From assembly GCA_037783415.1 (NCBI GenBank), contig JAZGTN010000025.1:2604001-2668000 (forward strand): a stretch of 64,000 nt of DNA. The letters run 5' to 3'. Source of the DNA: Leptasterias polaris (lineage: Eukaryota > Echinodermata > Asteroidea > Forcipulatida > Asteriidae). The position numbers and the translations under genes were made by a program. Of the stretch, positions 1 to 10,457 are shown in pieces. A model generated the notes under the pieces. The model was not told the DNA's origin, did not search any database, and saw only the letters and a program-made list of their open reading frames with translations. The first letter of the stretch is position 1. Each line of letters starts with the position of its first letter.

Positions 1-853
1 TTAATCTTTCTCAGCTCCCTGGGGAGTATACAGCCCCGGGCTGACCTGGCGCTCCGAAGGTTTTTCAAACACAATATCAACCTCTTCCCTCGCTTATACT
101 CCTGGGTGAAGAGGAACAATTATAGTAAAGCATCTTGCTCAAGGACACAAAGGCCTTTAACTATTGATGCAAAGAGCAACTTTTTGTGCTAACTGTAGCA
201 GAACACTTTTTCTTATGCATAAGCGTATTTCATAGGTTAGCAAGACAATAAAGTAAGGCCAAAAAAACAAGTGTTCCGTTTCCGATTACATGCCATTTTA
301 AAATAGGGTCGGTAGGTCGGAATGTTTTTTGTTTTTGTTTCTTTTTTTAATATTCTGATATGTTTTAGCGAGTGTGTAAAAATACCCTACCTGCTCTGAA
401 ATCCATCAAAGACCTCTTCAGTATATTTTAAACTCACATGAGGTACGCAGGAGATGTTTCTTGTTAATATGGAGGTATGATTATGTCAGATATATTTCAA
501 AAAAGAAAAATTTTCGGCTAAAACAAAGTAAAAGGTTGCCCCAAATCGACTTCAGTTGAGTCCACTCTCGTTCATCTGGGGAGCGCAATCAATAGATTTG
601 CACAACAAATTGATCAAACTCTTGCGCAATTTGCAGTTTGCGCTATGCAGAATCGTCAGTTTTATTTATTTCCCTATTGAGCAAAAATTTGCGCAATCTT
701 CAGATTGCGCACTATTGTGTACACACGTTCGCGCTGTGCTTTGAATTGTGGGTATTTTTGCTGGGTACTTCAGGAAACACGACGCAATGACCGTGGGAGA
801 CTCAAATCAGGGATATATCAGTAAAATATTCTGGATGTGTTCTGTTTTTTTAG
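1..853. other. Intron 11' of copy 1 (repeat remnants)
   Basis: Positions 1-250 match 57028-57260 of intron 11 in the complete copy, beginning with the reverse complement of a tRNA-derived SINE body (cagctccctggggagtatac). A MITE end (aggccaaa...tagggtcggtaggtcgg) starts near 257. The rest, to the T-rich acceptor at 851-853, shows no recognisable feature. Confidence 0.6.
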
Positions 854-1131
854 TTCAATTTTGATCGATGGAGCCCAGGCCAAGAAGGACATCGAAGCTG
901 GCCCCAGCCACACTGCCAATTCTGCAGCTCCACTATTGCAATATGCACCTGATGGAGACAAAGAGGTTGAAGCATCTGGTCCTGATGAAACTGATGGCGC
1001 CCAGGCCAAGAAGGACTTGGATCATGCAGCTCCACTACTGGGTGTTCAGGAGCTACTTTCCAAGAGCCTGTCTCCAGCCAACAGCCAGGCAGCTCTCAGC
1101 TACATCAAAGACCAGTCGGGGGAAAAACTTG
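854..1131 (+). CDS. MAP3K14: Copy 1 exon 12' (linker, truncated 5' end)
   Basis: The acceptor is a T-rich run ending tag at 851-853 and the donor is gtaaat. It enters in phase 2 and leaves in phase 1, exactly as exon 12 of the complete copy. Homology to that exon begins only at the IDGA codons; the first 41 residues of the full exon are replaced by SSILI. The two internal repeats (IDGAQAKKDIE and TDGAQAKKDLD) are kept. Confidence 0.7.
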
Positions 1132-4100
1132 GTAAATAAAAAGCTTTCCTTTCAGAGTTGAGCACTCGTGCGGGAGGAGTTATTTTGGTTGTGATTGGTC
1201 GGCCGCATGAATGGGGAGGAAGTTATCTTGATTGTGATTGGTCAATCGCATGAATGGGGAGGAGCCCAATGGATCGGTCTGTTGTGTTTCATTTTACATT
1301 GAGTAACATTTCTCCTCATGAATTATTTTGATTTCACAGATGGTTTGCTGGAGCTTCCAAAGAGTTTGCATCAAGCGTTGGGCGTGGGTCATCGGTCCAG
1401 TGGAGCGAATCTCAATGACTCGGTGAGTAGAACTATGTACAGGGTAGTCTTGGCCCCAGACGTCAGTGATCCATAGGGGATTGTGTATGCTGAGCTGCCA
1501 ACTCTCACTGATTCTGCAGAAAGTTCCCAGAAATTAAACCAATCTTTCCATGTTCTGCAGAACAAGTTTTACAATCTCCCTGTTTATGGAAACTTTGTCT
1601 ATGTAATTTTAGAAAATGTTGGCAGCTCTGCGTATGTAGCCTCGCTAGTAATTCTAGTTTTATTTTTATTTATAAACATTTATATAGGATTAATACAGTC
1701 GAACGCTTCGAAAAACCAAAGGTATACTTTGCCTTTAAGAAAGACACAACCATTATTGCTTCGTCCTTTGGATGGGAAGTAAAACCATTGGTCCCATGTG
1801 TTTTGTAATGCATGTAAAATAACCCAGTACACTTGTCGTTAAGAGAAGGGGTTAGCCGCGATGTTTTCTGGTATGATCGGCTGCAGATTGCGCAACAGCA
1901 CCTTGTAAACCACTACATGGTACTGTGTTAATAAATGGGTCTGATATTTCTAACATAGCTCCGCATACCTTGTAAAAAAATCACAATCTGGGTTTGAACA
2001 AAGAAAAATTGCCCAGATGGGGATTTGGACCAATGACCTCCAGTTTAACATGCTGGCCCTTTACCAACTAAGCTATGCCGGTGCTCTACCAACTGAGCTA
2101 TCTAGCTAGATAGCTCAGTTGTTAGAGCGCCAGCACATAAATCCTGAGGTTTTTGGTTCCAATCCCAATCTAGTAAATTTTTCTTTGCTTAACCCTAAAT
2201 CATTTACAGATTAACACAGTCAGTTTCCCTTGTTATTACTTGATAAAAATCAAGCACTCTAGAGACGCCTTCAGGTGTGATAAAGCGCTACATGAGAACT
2301 GCGTATTATTATTGTGTTTCTTCTTTTCAGGCCTACTCATCCAGCAGTCACATCACCAATGGCTCCATGCAAAGCAGAGCCTCCAGTGGTTTTGGCGCCA
2401 GGGGAAACAAAACTTCTGGTTTTTGGTCCAGCACTCCTGTGGTTTCTGCGGATATTTCTCGCAGCAGCTACACCTCCTTGAGTAAGTACAACCAATTGGA
2501 TACTTTGTACAAAAACTTTAGATTGGACTGTTTCTAAGGAGGATTGGTATTGGTGGGAACATTGCACTCAGTGAGCTTGAAGCATCCAACTTATTTTATC
2601 TGTTTGTATATTTCAGAGACATCTGTGACTGTCTTCACTGGCTGCTCGGACCCGATCAAAATGAAAGGTTCATCTGGATTTCAAGTCAGTGAAGTGGCAA
2701 TAACAACCTTTCACGCAAAGGTACAAAACTTTTTTAAATCTTCTTGTGGGGAATCGAGAGTGGAACTACTTATTCTTCTCAGTGTAGGATGTACCAACAC
2801 CTGAGCCCAATTTCATAGGACTGCTTAAGCACAAAAAGTAGCTCAGCACAACAAAATTGTGCTTAACTCTAAAGGTAACCAGCCAAAATCCCATTTCATA
2901 TGTACCATTTGTGACTGGGATCCGCTCATTTTTTGCTCAGCAGGATATTGTTCAGCAATATTATCTGCTTAAGCATTAGGTGCATGGGTTTCTTCTGCTT
3001 TTACAGCTGGTACTGGTACATGTACCACAGACTGCCACAAAGTACCATACCTTCCAGGCTAGCATTGGGTGCATGGGTTTCTTCTGTTTGTACAGCTGGC
3101 ACTAGGAAAGTACCATACCTTCCAGGCTAGCATTGGGTGCATGGGTTCTTCTGTTTGTACAGCTAGCACTGGTACCACAGACTGCCACAAAGTACCATAC
3201 CTTCCAGGCTAGCATTGGGTGCATGGGTTTCTTCTGTTTGTACAGCTGGCACTAGGAAACCACAGACTGCCACAAAGTACCATACCTTCCAGGCTAGCAT
3301 TGGGTGCATGGGTTTCTTCTGTTTGTACAGCTAGCACTGGTACCACAGACTGCCACAAAGTACCATACCTTCCAAGCTAGCATTGCGTGCATGGTTCTCT
3401 TCTGTTTGTACAGCTAGCACTGGTACCACAGACTGCCACAAAGTACCATAACTTCCAGGCTATCATTGGCTGCATTGTTTTCTTCTGTTTGTACAGCTGG
3501 CACTGCTACCACAGACTGCCACAAAGTACCAGACCTTCCAGGCTAGCATTGGGTGCATGGGTTTCTTCTGTTTGCACAGCTAGCACTGGTACCAGACTGC
3601 CACAAAGTACCACACCTTCCAGGCTTGCATTGGGTGCATGGGTTTCCTCTGTTTGTACAGCTAGCACTGGCACCACAGACTGCCACAAAGTACCATACCT
3701 TCCAGGCTAGCATTGGGTGCATGGGTTTCTTCTGTTTGTACAGCTAGCACTGGTACCACAGACTGCCACAAAGTACCATACCTTCCAGGCTAGCATTGGG
3801 TGCATGGGTTTCTTCTGATTGCACAGCTGGCACTGGTACCACAGACTGCCACAAAGTACCGTACCTTCCAGGCTAGCATTGGATATTTGGGATGTTTCTG
3901 TTTATACAGCTAGGTATGGTACTTTGTGGCAGTCTGTGGTACCAGTTTATCAGGCCTGGAATTTCATCTTTGAGAAGGGCAGGGCCACTTTCTGTTTTAG
4001 AAAAACTAAGTCTATGGGAAACTTCTGAAGGGGCACCAAGGCCTCCGTGTAATAGGAGGTTATTTTTTTTTTCACCATACGATGATAACACTGAATGTAA

Positions 4101-4288
4101 GGTATGTCATTTCTCCACAGAGTGTTCCAACACCTTTCACCCTGGTTCAGCGGAAGAACGGGCTCAATCTCCAGCATGAGGAATTCCTACTCAACGGGGA
4201 TTTTGAGTTGAATGCCGTAGCCGCGCGAGACGACTCCAAGGACTGGCTGTGGCGCGTCAATGACAACGGTCGTATCATCAAGAGATAA
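854..4288 (+). CDS. MAP3K14: 3' part of upstream NIK-like (MAP3K14) paralogue, five terminal exons, 5' partial
   Basis: Five exons (854-1131, 1340-1422, 2331-2481, 2617-2720, 4121-4288) match exons 12-16 of the complete copy at 58219-63268 in order, phase and sequence, and end in a TAA stop. The encoded part is the post-kinase linker and the NIK-type C-terminal domain (FTLVQRKNG...WLWRV). In vertebrate NIK this end region contacts IKK-alpha and TRAF proteins; that function is inferred here. All five exons are open with GT-AG junctions, so this looks like a functional tail rather than a pseudogene. Kinase exons must lie left of the window, or else this is a 3'-only duplicate. Differences from the complete copy: the first visible exon is 35 codons shorter at its 5' end, the second is 6 bp shorter, and intron 15 carries the minisatellite in the opposite orientation. 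Confidence 0.8.
1340..1422 (+). CDS. MAP3K14: Copy 1 exon 13'
   Basis: Acceptor ttcacag, donor gtgagt; encodes DGLLELPKSLHQALGVG and onward to NDS. It is 83 bp against 89 bp in the complete copy (59587-59675), a 6-bp in-frame difference, and keeps the same entry (1) and exit (0) phases. Confidence 0.75.
2028..2313. repeat. Head-to-head pair of tRNA-derived SINEs
   Basis: A minus-strand tRNA-like head (ending gagctatctagct) meets a plus-strand head (agatagctcagttgttagagc, B-box ggttccaatcc), forming a palindrome centred near 2105. The plus copy continues to a 3' tail (gcgctacatgagaactgcg, then attattatt) just before the exon 14' acceptor. The paralogous pair at 60305-61897 is split by a LINE. 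Confidence 0.75.
2331..2481 (+). CDS. MAP3K14: Copy 1 exon 14' (Ser-rich linker)
   Basis: Acceptor ttcttttcag, donor gtaagt; 151 bp, the same length as 61914-62064. It encodes a Ser/Gly-rich stretch beginning AYSSSSHITNG and ending SSYTSL. The acceptor lies directly behind the tail of a tRNA-derived SINE. Confidence 0.8.
2617..2720 (+). CDS. MAP3K14: Copy 1 exon 15' (start of C-terminal domain)
   Basis: Acceptor tatatttcag, donor gtacaa; 104 bp, identical length to 62201-62304. Encodes TSVTVFTGCSDPIKMKG and onward to FHAK, the start of the beta-rich C-terminal domain. Confidence 0.8.
2985..3945 (+). repeat. 82-85 bp minisatellite in intron 15', about 11 units
   Basis: Units contain ccttccaggctagcattggg, tgcatgggtttcttctgttt and cactggtaccacagactgcc. 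Spacing of the ccttccaggc word is mostly 81-86 bp. Each unit carries a pyrimidine run ending in tacag or cacag that looks like a 3' splice site. The last part (from about 3905) turns into the reverse orientation. The corresponding intron of the complete copy has only about four units, all reversed. Confidence 0.85.
4121..4288 (+). CDS. MAP3K14: Copy 1 exon 16' with stop (end of C-terminal domain)
   Basis: Acceptor ttctccacag; 168 bp encoding 55 residues and TAA. SVPTPFTLVQRKNG begins the exon and WLWRVNDNGRIIKR ends it. The FTLVQRKNG and WLWRV blocks correspond to FSLVTKDG and WSWRV in vertebrate NIK. Its downstream flank differs from that of the complete copy, which instead matches the flank of the decayed exon at 5215-5375. 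Confidence 0.85.
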   Translation, partial: SVPTPFTLVQRKNGLNLQHEEFLLNGDFELNAVAARDDSKDWLWRVNDNGRIIKR

Positions 4289-4492
4289 AATGCACAAAAA
4301 TGTTGGACTTGCCCCTTACAAAATATGGCATCAGTAGAGCCTACTGCATCCTTTTAGAGCCTAAAATCACACCTTCAAATTTGACCAAAATTTGACAAAA
4401 ATGCTGCTGTTTTTTTCAATTTTTCGCCTATTTTTCAGATATCAATATTTCCCTATATTTAGCTTCAATAATGGGTCAAGTTGTAAGGTGTT

Positions 4493-4822
4493 ATGACCGA
4501 GCGGTTTAGAGAATCAAAATCAAGTTCTGGTGGTAAGTCATCGGAGTGTGAGTTTGAATTCCGGTCATGACACTTATGTCCTTAAGCTAGATGCTTTACC
4601 ATAATTGCTTCTCTTCACCTGGGGGTATAAATGGGTACCTGTGAGGGTTGATATTGTGTATGAAAAAGCTTCCGAGTGCAACGGCAGCTTGAGCTGTATA
4701 CTCACCAGGGAGCTGAGAAAGATTAAAGGAATGTTATTGGCCCAATGACCAGGGCACTAATGTAAAGCCCGTTGATACGTTATTGTTAAATGCGCTATAT
4801 AAGAACTAGTTTTTATTATTAT
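4493..4822 (+). mobile_element. tRNA-Leu/Ser-like SINE
   Basis: Head gaccgagcggtttagagaat with B-box gagtttgaattccggtc, body agctgtatactcaccagggagctg, and tail aatgcgctatataagaacta. Related heads or bodies occur at 52050-52155 (minus), 54831-55165 and 56944-57190 (minus). Confidence 0.7.
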
Positions 4823-4984
4823 AAAAATTCATCAGTAGAGCCTACGCAGTACTTATGTTTTTTTTTTTTTTTTTTCCAATTTGAAAAACTCAAGAGGTAT
4901 TATATTATAATTAACTTGATCCCACTCAAATCCCACCCGAGCAGCTCAACCTGTGAATATTTTCCTCCAGGATTTTAACATTTG

Positions 4985-5170
4985 AAGGGCCCAATTTCAT
5001 AGAGTTGTTTTAAGCACAGAAAGTAGCTTAGCACAACAAAAGTAGGCTTACCAGCCAAACTACCATGTCACTTGTACAATTCTTGACTGGTATCCTGCAA
5101 TTTGTTGCTAAGCAGATAACTGTTAAGCAATATTTTCTGCTTAAGCATCTCTATGAAGATTGGCCCCTGC
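4985..5170. repeat. Dispersed hairpin repeat (cccaatttcatagag family)
   Basis: Starts gggcccaatttcatagagtt and ends tctatgaagattggcccc, so its two ends are complementary. The word taagcacagaaagtagctta is inside. Copies or parts occur at 2812-2980, 49577-49603 with 50209-50390, 50398-50590 (reversed) and 62886-63055. Confidence 0.7.
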
Positions 5171-5214
5171 CTGGTATTTAGGAGGTTAATCGTTCATTTA
5201 TTTATTTATTTTAG

Positions 5215-5375
5215 AGTGTTCCAACACCCTTCTTCAGCGGAAGAACGGGCTCAATCTCCAGCATGACGAATCCCTACTCAACAGGGAGTTCCATTTGAAT
5301 GCCGTAGCCGCGCCAGACGACTCCAAGAACTGGCTGTGGCGCGTCAATGACAAAGGTCACATCATCAAGAGATAA
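5215..5375 (+). pseudogene. Third, decayed copy of the NIK terminal exon
   Basis: This 161-bp segment matches 63101-63268 closely but lacks 7 bp (accctgg) after the codons for SVPTPF, which shifts the frame. Its acceptor reads tattttag instead of tattttacag. Sequence on both sides (4985-5214 and 5376-6100) matches the flanks of exon 16 of the complete copy, so it belongs to that lineage and not to exon 16' at 4121-4288. Splicing into it would give an unrelated tail of about 32 residues. Confidence 0.8.
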
Positions 5376-8300
5376 AGTGCACCTTCTAGAGAAAGAGTCT
5401 TAATTTTAACCATGGCACAAGTAAATTTGTTTATATCACCCCATATGGTACACTAAACATGGACTTCTAGTTACCAAGAAACAACCGTAGCTATGGGTAT
5501 ATAAAAAGGCACCAGTAGAGCCTACTGCATCATTTTACAGCCTAAAATCACACCTTCAAAATTGGTCCAAATTTGATAAAAAGCTGGATTTAACCCTTAT
5601 GGTTTTTTCAGTTTGAAAATTCATAAGTGGGTATTATATTATAAATAACTTGATCCCACTCAAATCCTACCCGAGCAGCTCGACCTGTGAATATTTTCCT
5701 CCAGGATTTTAACAGGATTGAGTACACAATGCTTGGTGCAACGGTAAAACCAAAATAGGGAAAGTATTATTCCCTATTCAAAACCAACGATGTATCGTAC
5801 ATATGTACCTATATTTATAGGTTCTTTATAGTATAAGGGAAGGTATACGTTTGGTAATCACTCTTAAAATTAATTGCAATAAAAACTTACTTGGTTAGAA
5901 GTACAGCAGCTTTTGATAGTATAAAGCATTTTGAGGTTATGGAAAAAGTTTTTATTCCCCCAAATTTGAATCTGAGCAACGTTGCTGTCAGAATCATTTG
6001 CAGTTTAGTCTTAATGCATGGAAACAACCGCTCCGGATTCTCGGTGATACCTCAAAAACGCTACCACCTTTTAAAATGAAGTTTTCACAGGTTAGTTTTG
6101 TTGTATAATATCTAAAATAATTTAAACAATCGAACAGTTCCCAAAACTGTTAATGTAAAGCTTATTCATAAGCCATGGATCTACGTCCCAAAGTCGTAAT
6201 TTTTTGCCTAAACTGACCCTATATCAGTCTAAATTAACATAGCTGCCTTGCCAAAATATATTAACCAAAATGCCAAGCATTTTTCTTTAAAAAGCAAATT
6301 TTAGCTATAGACTAATTATTATGTTTTATCATGTATTTTGACAATGATACCAGTTTCTGGCAAGCAAGATTTTAATGTACTTAACAAATTTGTTTACCTG
6401 GTAGCTTTATTCATTTGGGCTCTGGATTTATAGATGCATAGCTATATGATTTTTAATCATGCAAAGTAATTTTATTGCTGGACTAAAAGTATTTTTAAAC
6501 ATTTGTTGCGCTGGACTAAAAGTCTTTTTAAACAGTTATTGATGTAGCTAATACTGTAATAGTTTATTAATCATAAAGCAGGCGACCCTTTGCCACGTAT
6601 CGGACACGGTATAATTTTCAATGCACAGTTATTTATTATTAGGGTTCTCCCTTAACAGTGGTCCGCTGGCCTAAAGGCCTTTTTATCAGGAAATAAAAAC
6701 CCAATGAAATTCCTAGAATCGTGTAAATACCTACAGGGTTTCTGCAAATCCTTAAAAAGTCTGAAATAGAACTATGAATTTCCTATGGTAAGAACCTAAT
6801 TACGCCACTACCTCCATGATTACACTGCGTGTAAAAATGTAACATTAAGTGTGAGCGGGTAAAGCTGTGTCTCTCCTGCTTTATTCACTTTTTTTTTCTT
6901 AATTTTTGTTAAGGGTAGTATTAAAAGGGTCTTAATAAGTCTTAAATTGATGTAACTAAAAGGATTGACAATAAAGTTGAAATGATAACACTTGAAATGT
7001 GCTCTGTTTATTATTTCAGATAATCATTTTAATTTGGAATTTGGTTGAAACGTACAAGGCTTATCTACACCATTTTGTGCCTGATATGTGGCATGGTTGT
7101 AACCCCCCTTTCATTGTGTTCTAGGAATCTCAGGAATTATTTATAGGATTTTCAGGAGTGTGGGTTACTTTTGTACAAGAGGAGAAGACTGTTACAGTAT
7201 AGGAACATTGGAGTGACACCCTTTGCCACATATCGGAACACAGTATAATTTTCAATGTATAGTTATTACTTGTGTTCTCCCATCAGTGGTCCGCTGGCCA
7301 ATGCTTGGATTAACTGGAGTCCGGTGCACCAAAACACTCCGCCACGACAAATTGTCCAGTTACCTTTAAAGTTGGCCATATTTTCAATGCACCGAACTCT
7401 TCGCAACAACCACCATTCTCTCCTTACTGTGCAAGCGCAACATTTTTGCGCTAGTTGTGTAAGCAAAGAATGCCTAGTAACGTGAAGTTCACACGCGCTC
7501 AAGCAAAAATTCCCTGCTAACCCATGAAATATGCTTGACGTAAGCCCAGAATTCCCTGCTTCCGTAAGCGCCGATTCTTTGCTGATGGTAAGCAGAGCCA
7601 TGCATTTGGATGGGCCTAGTTTGCTTTGGTCACATGGTTGCTGAAAGCTCCATTATTATTTTATTTATTATTTTATTTCTCTCCACAAGTTTAATAAAAA
7701 TTTACATACAAAAGATATACAAAATAGATATGGAGAAGGCTAGACTGAGGAGGAAAATATAAACTTTCCTATAACCTGAAGGTTCAGTCTGCCGAAACAA
7801 TAATTTTTTTATATCCTTGTCAGTTAGTGATGATGTGTTTACATTGTTATTATAACTTGGAACTAAACTCATTGGATGAGCAGTTAATCTGCACTACTAG
7901 TTTGTTGTAGATCCAATTAAGGCGAGGGTCCACTGTTTGGAAAAGGAATTACATGGAGATAACAGGTGTGAGGTGGCAAAGATGAAAAGGATGTATTATT
8001 TTGGCCTCATTCTTTAATGGAGCTTTCTATTAATGTTTCTGTCAAAATGCAGCACAACCCAATGGGCAGACTAGTCTGGAACCCTGTATTCGCCAATGCG
8101 TTTTTTGAAACAAAAAGGCTTCTAATCACAAGTTGTTGCAACTTTCTCAAAAAATGGCTCTCATGACTGCATTTTCATTAACTAGACACCATAAGGATTA
8201 CAAAAAAGTAAGTAAGAAAAAGGTATCCAGGGGATGCATGGGAACCCCCCCCCCCCCCTTCCCACCAGACTATATTCCCTGATAGGTGACTCGCCGCATT

Positions 8301-8690
8301 AAATATCTCGTAGCTGTGCCCGTGTTTTTTAGGCCACAGCGTATTCTGCAAGATGTGCTCCTCTGTGGGTGGACCTAAATAGATAAGAGAGGGGGAATGT
8401 CAAAGGTAAGATTATCTTTGTAGTGGTTCCATAATGTATGACTTTTACTAGCCAAAGCTAGGGGAAGTATCAAGTATTGTGACTATTTGGAAGTATTGGG
8501 TGGGTGATGGGTCGAATCCAGGGTGAGCTCCCTTAGTAGTTTCAAAAACTGTGTTTTTGAAACAGAGCCAGACTATGGTGTGGCAGGAGATATTCTGTCC
8601 CACCAAAATTCTGTTCCTATAATACCAAAAATTGTGTACAAATTTTGTATGATAGTATAACAAGCGCTTCGGCTAGTTATTATTATTATT
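5376..8690. other. No gene seen; 3' flank of the decayed exon, then dispersed repeats
   Basis: 5376-6100 matches the 3' flank of the complete kinase gene (63269-64000). A segment near 6590-6690 (tttgccacgtatcgg, gtggtccgctggcc) is repeated at 7212-7310. A plain AT-rich tail at 7655-7800 could be a LINE 3' end. Open frames here are short and lack splice or codon support. Confidence 0.6.
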
Positions 8691-9400
8691 AAACTCTATA
8701 GCTAACCTGCTAGTTCTACAAGATTTAAGAACATATATCTCTGGTTGGAGCTCACTTGGGTGTAATAGAGGGCTCTATATAAGAACTGCGTATTATTAGG
8801 TGTTTCGACCCAGTGTTTGCTTTCAAAACAACACAATGTCTAGCTACTTATTAAACTCTTTGCAGCAACCTGCTATATACGCCGAAGCGTATTGCTGCCA
8901 CATGAATAAAAAAATCATCTGACTTATCGTGTACGTACACGATAAGTTATCGTGTACGTACACGATAAATCCAAACTTATCGTGTACGTACACGATAAGT
9001 TGTTTGGATTTATCGTGTACGTACACGATAAGTCAGAGATTTTATTTTTTTTCATGTGGCGGCAATACGCTTCCGTAGCTATAGTTCTACATCATTGATG
9101 TATATTTCTGGGTAGAGCTCACTAGGTTTTGATAGAGCACTCTACAAGAACTGCGTATTAGGTGTTCTGGCCCCTACACTCTACAGCCCAAACCCCTGTG
9201 TTTGCTTTCGAAATCACTATGCCTAGTTATTATTATTATTAAACTCTCTGCAGGTAACCTGCTAGTTCTACAAGATATGAGTACATCTCTGGGTAGAGCT
9301 CAATAGTGTGATAAAGTGCTTTATAAGAACTGCACATTATTAATTTGATGCTCTGGCCCTACAGCCAAAACCTGTGCTTGCTTTCGAAACAACACAATGA
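8690..9400. repeat. Tandem copies of a SINE-tail-like unit
   Basis: Three degenerate copies of a unit with aacctgctagttctacaaga, gggtagagctca and aagaactgcgtattatta start near 8690, 9083 and 9234. The middle copy is interrupted by the foldback element at 8878-9077. Confidence 0.65.
8878..9077. mobile_element. 200-bp foldback element with four perfect palindromes
   Basis: Ends are complementary (TACGCCGAAGCGTATTGCTG at the left; GGCAATACGCTTCCGTA at the right) over about 50 bp. Inside, the palindrome TATCGTGTACGTACACGATA, extended by one base on each side, occurs four times without error, and the spacers are themselves inverted (aaatccaaac and gtttggattt). A 6-bp duplication GCTATA flanks it (8872-8877 and 9078-9083). 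Sister copies of the host unit show the uninterrupted site. Confidence 0.85.
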
Positions 9401-10112
9401 TTGGGGTCATTCCAAAATGGCGGCTCCTAGTACACATCGCGGAAATTAATTTGGAATATTAACTATTATAATTATGTAAGAATATTGGTTACATGCAATT
9501 ATCTATTCCTACCTCCATGTTATAACCATGGAGGCTATACCCCATGTTATAACCAGCTAGATTTGTTGCGCAACTTCTATGACGTGATTCAGCCTATACC
9601 TAGGCCTATATGGTAAAAACCAGAGATACTTGACAGATGTAATTTAATAATATTATACGTGCTTGATAAAAAACAAAGGATATAGGAACCACGGTCCAAA
9701 GTTTTGTTTGGATGATGCAATCTTTGTTTTTTCTGATTAGTGTTTTAAATCTGCCTTTAATAGACATGCAATATTCTCTGTTCCACGGTGGATATGGGTT
9801 TATGCTTGTCGACTGCGGGGCCCTGATGGGGCGAGGGGTATGGGGGGGGGGGGGGTCATGCGAACCCGGCTGCAATTTTTTTTTCTGCAGCACATGTCGG
9901 CTAGAGTCAGATGCACGCACACTGGAATAATTTTGTTTTTTATCAGAGGTCACGTGAAAGTTGGATCTATATTTACCTCGGGCCTATACCATCTTCTTCG
10001 AGTCCTTCCCGCCTTTTCTTTCTTCAAAGGTTGTTAAAACAAAAACAAAAACAAATCGCAGTGAGTTCTCGGGTCTGTGAAAATCTTATTAAAAAGGCAA
10101 GTCCAGAGCTCT
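9401..10112. other. No gene seen
   Basis: Mixed sequence with short G-runs and C-runs (9841-9855) and no supported exon. CpG and GC content rise toward the C-rich array that follows. Confidence 0.5.
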
Positions 10113-10457
10113 GCCCCCGCCCCTCCCCCGCCCCTCCCCCGCCCCTCCCCCGCCCCTCCCCCGCCCCTCCCCCGCCCCTCCCCCGCCCCTCCCCCGCCCC
10201 TCCCCCGCCCCTCCCCCCGCCCCTCCCCCGCCCCTCCCCCGCCCCTACCCTCCCCTCCCCCGCCCCTCCCCCGCCCCTACCCTCCCCTCCCCCGCCCCTA
10301 CCCTCCCCTCCCCCGCCCCTCCCCCGCCCCTACCCTCCCCTCCCCCGCCCCTACCCTCCCCTCCCCCGCCCCTCCCCCGCCCTCCCCCGCCCTCCCCCGC
10401 CCCTCCCCCTCCCCTACCCTCCCCTCCCCTCCCCTCCCCTCCCCTCCCCGCCCCCCA
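10113..10457. repeat. C-rich array, unit cccctcccccg, about 345 bp
   Basis: Tandem 11-bp units (cccctcccccg) with variants (cccctaccctcccctccccc). The minus strand is a near-continuous set of G-runs with GC-box words (ggggcgggg), so G-quadruplex formation is likely. The proline-rich open frames across it are artefacts. Confidence 0.9.

Noticed and set aside
1483..1782. 99-codon frame in the intron after exon 13'
   Set aside because: Overlaps a dispersed repeat and is not open in the paralogous intron at 59730-60100.
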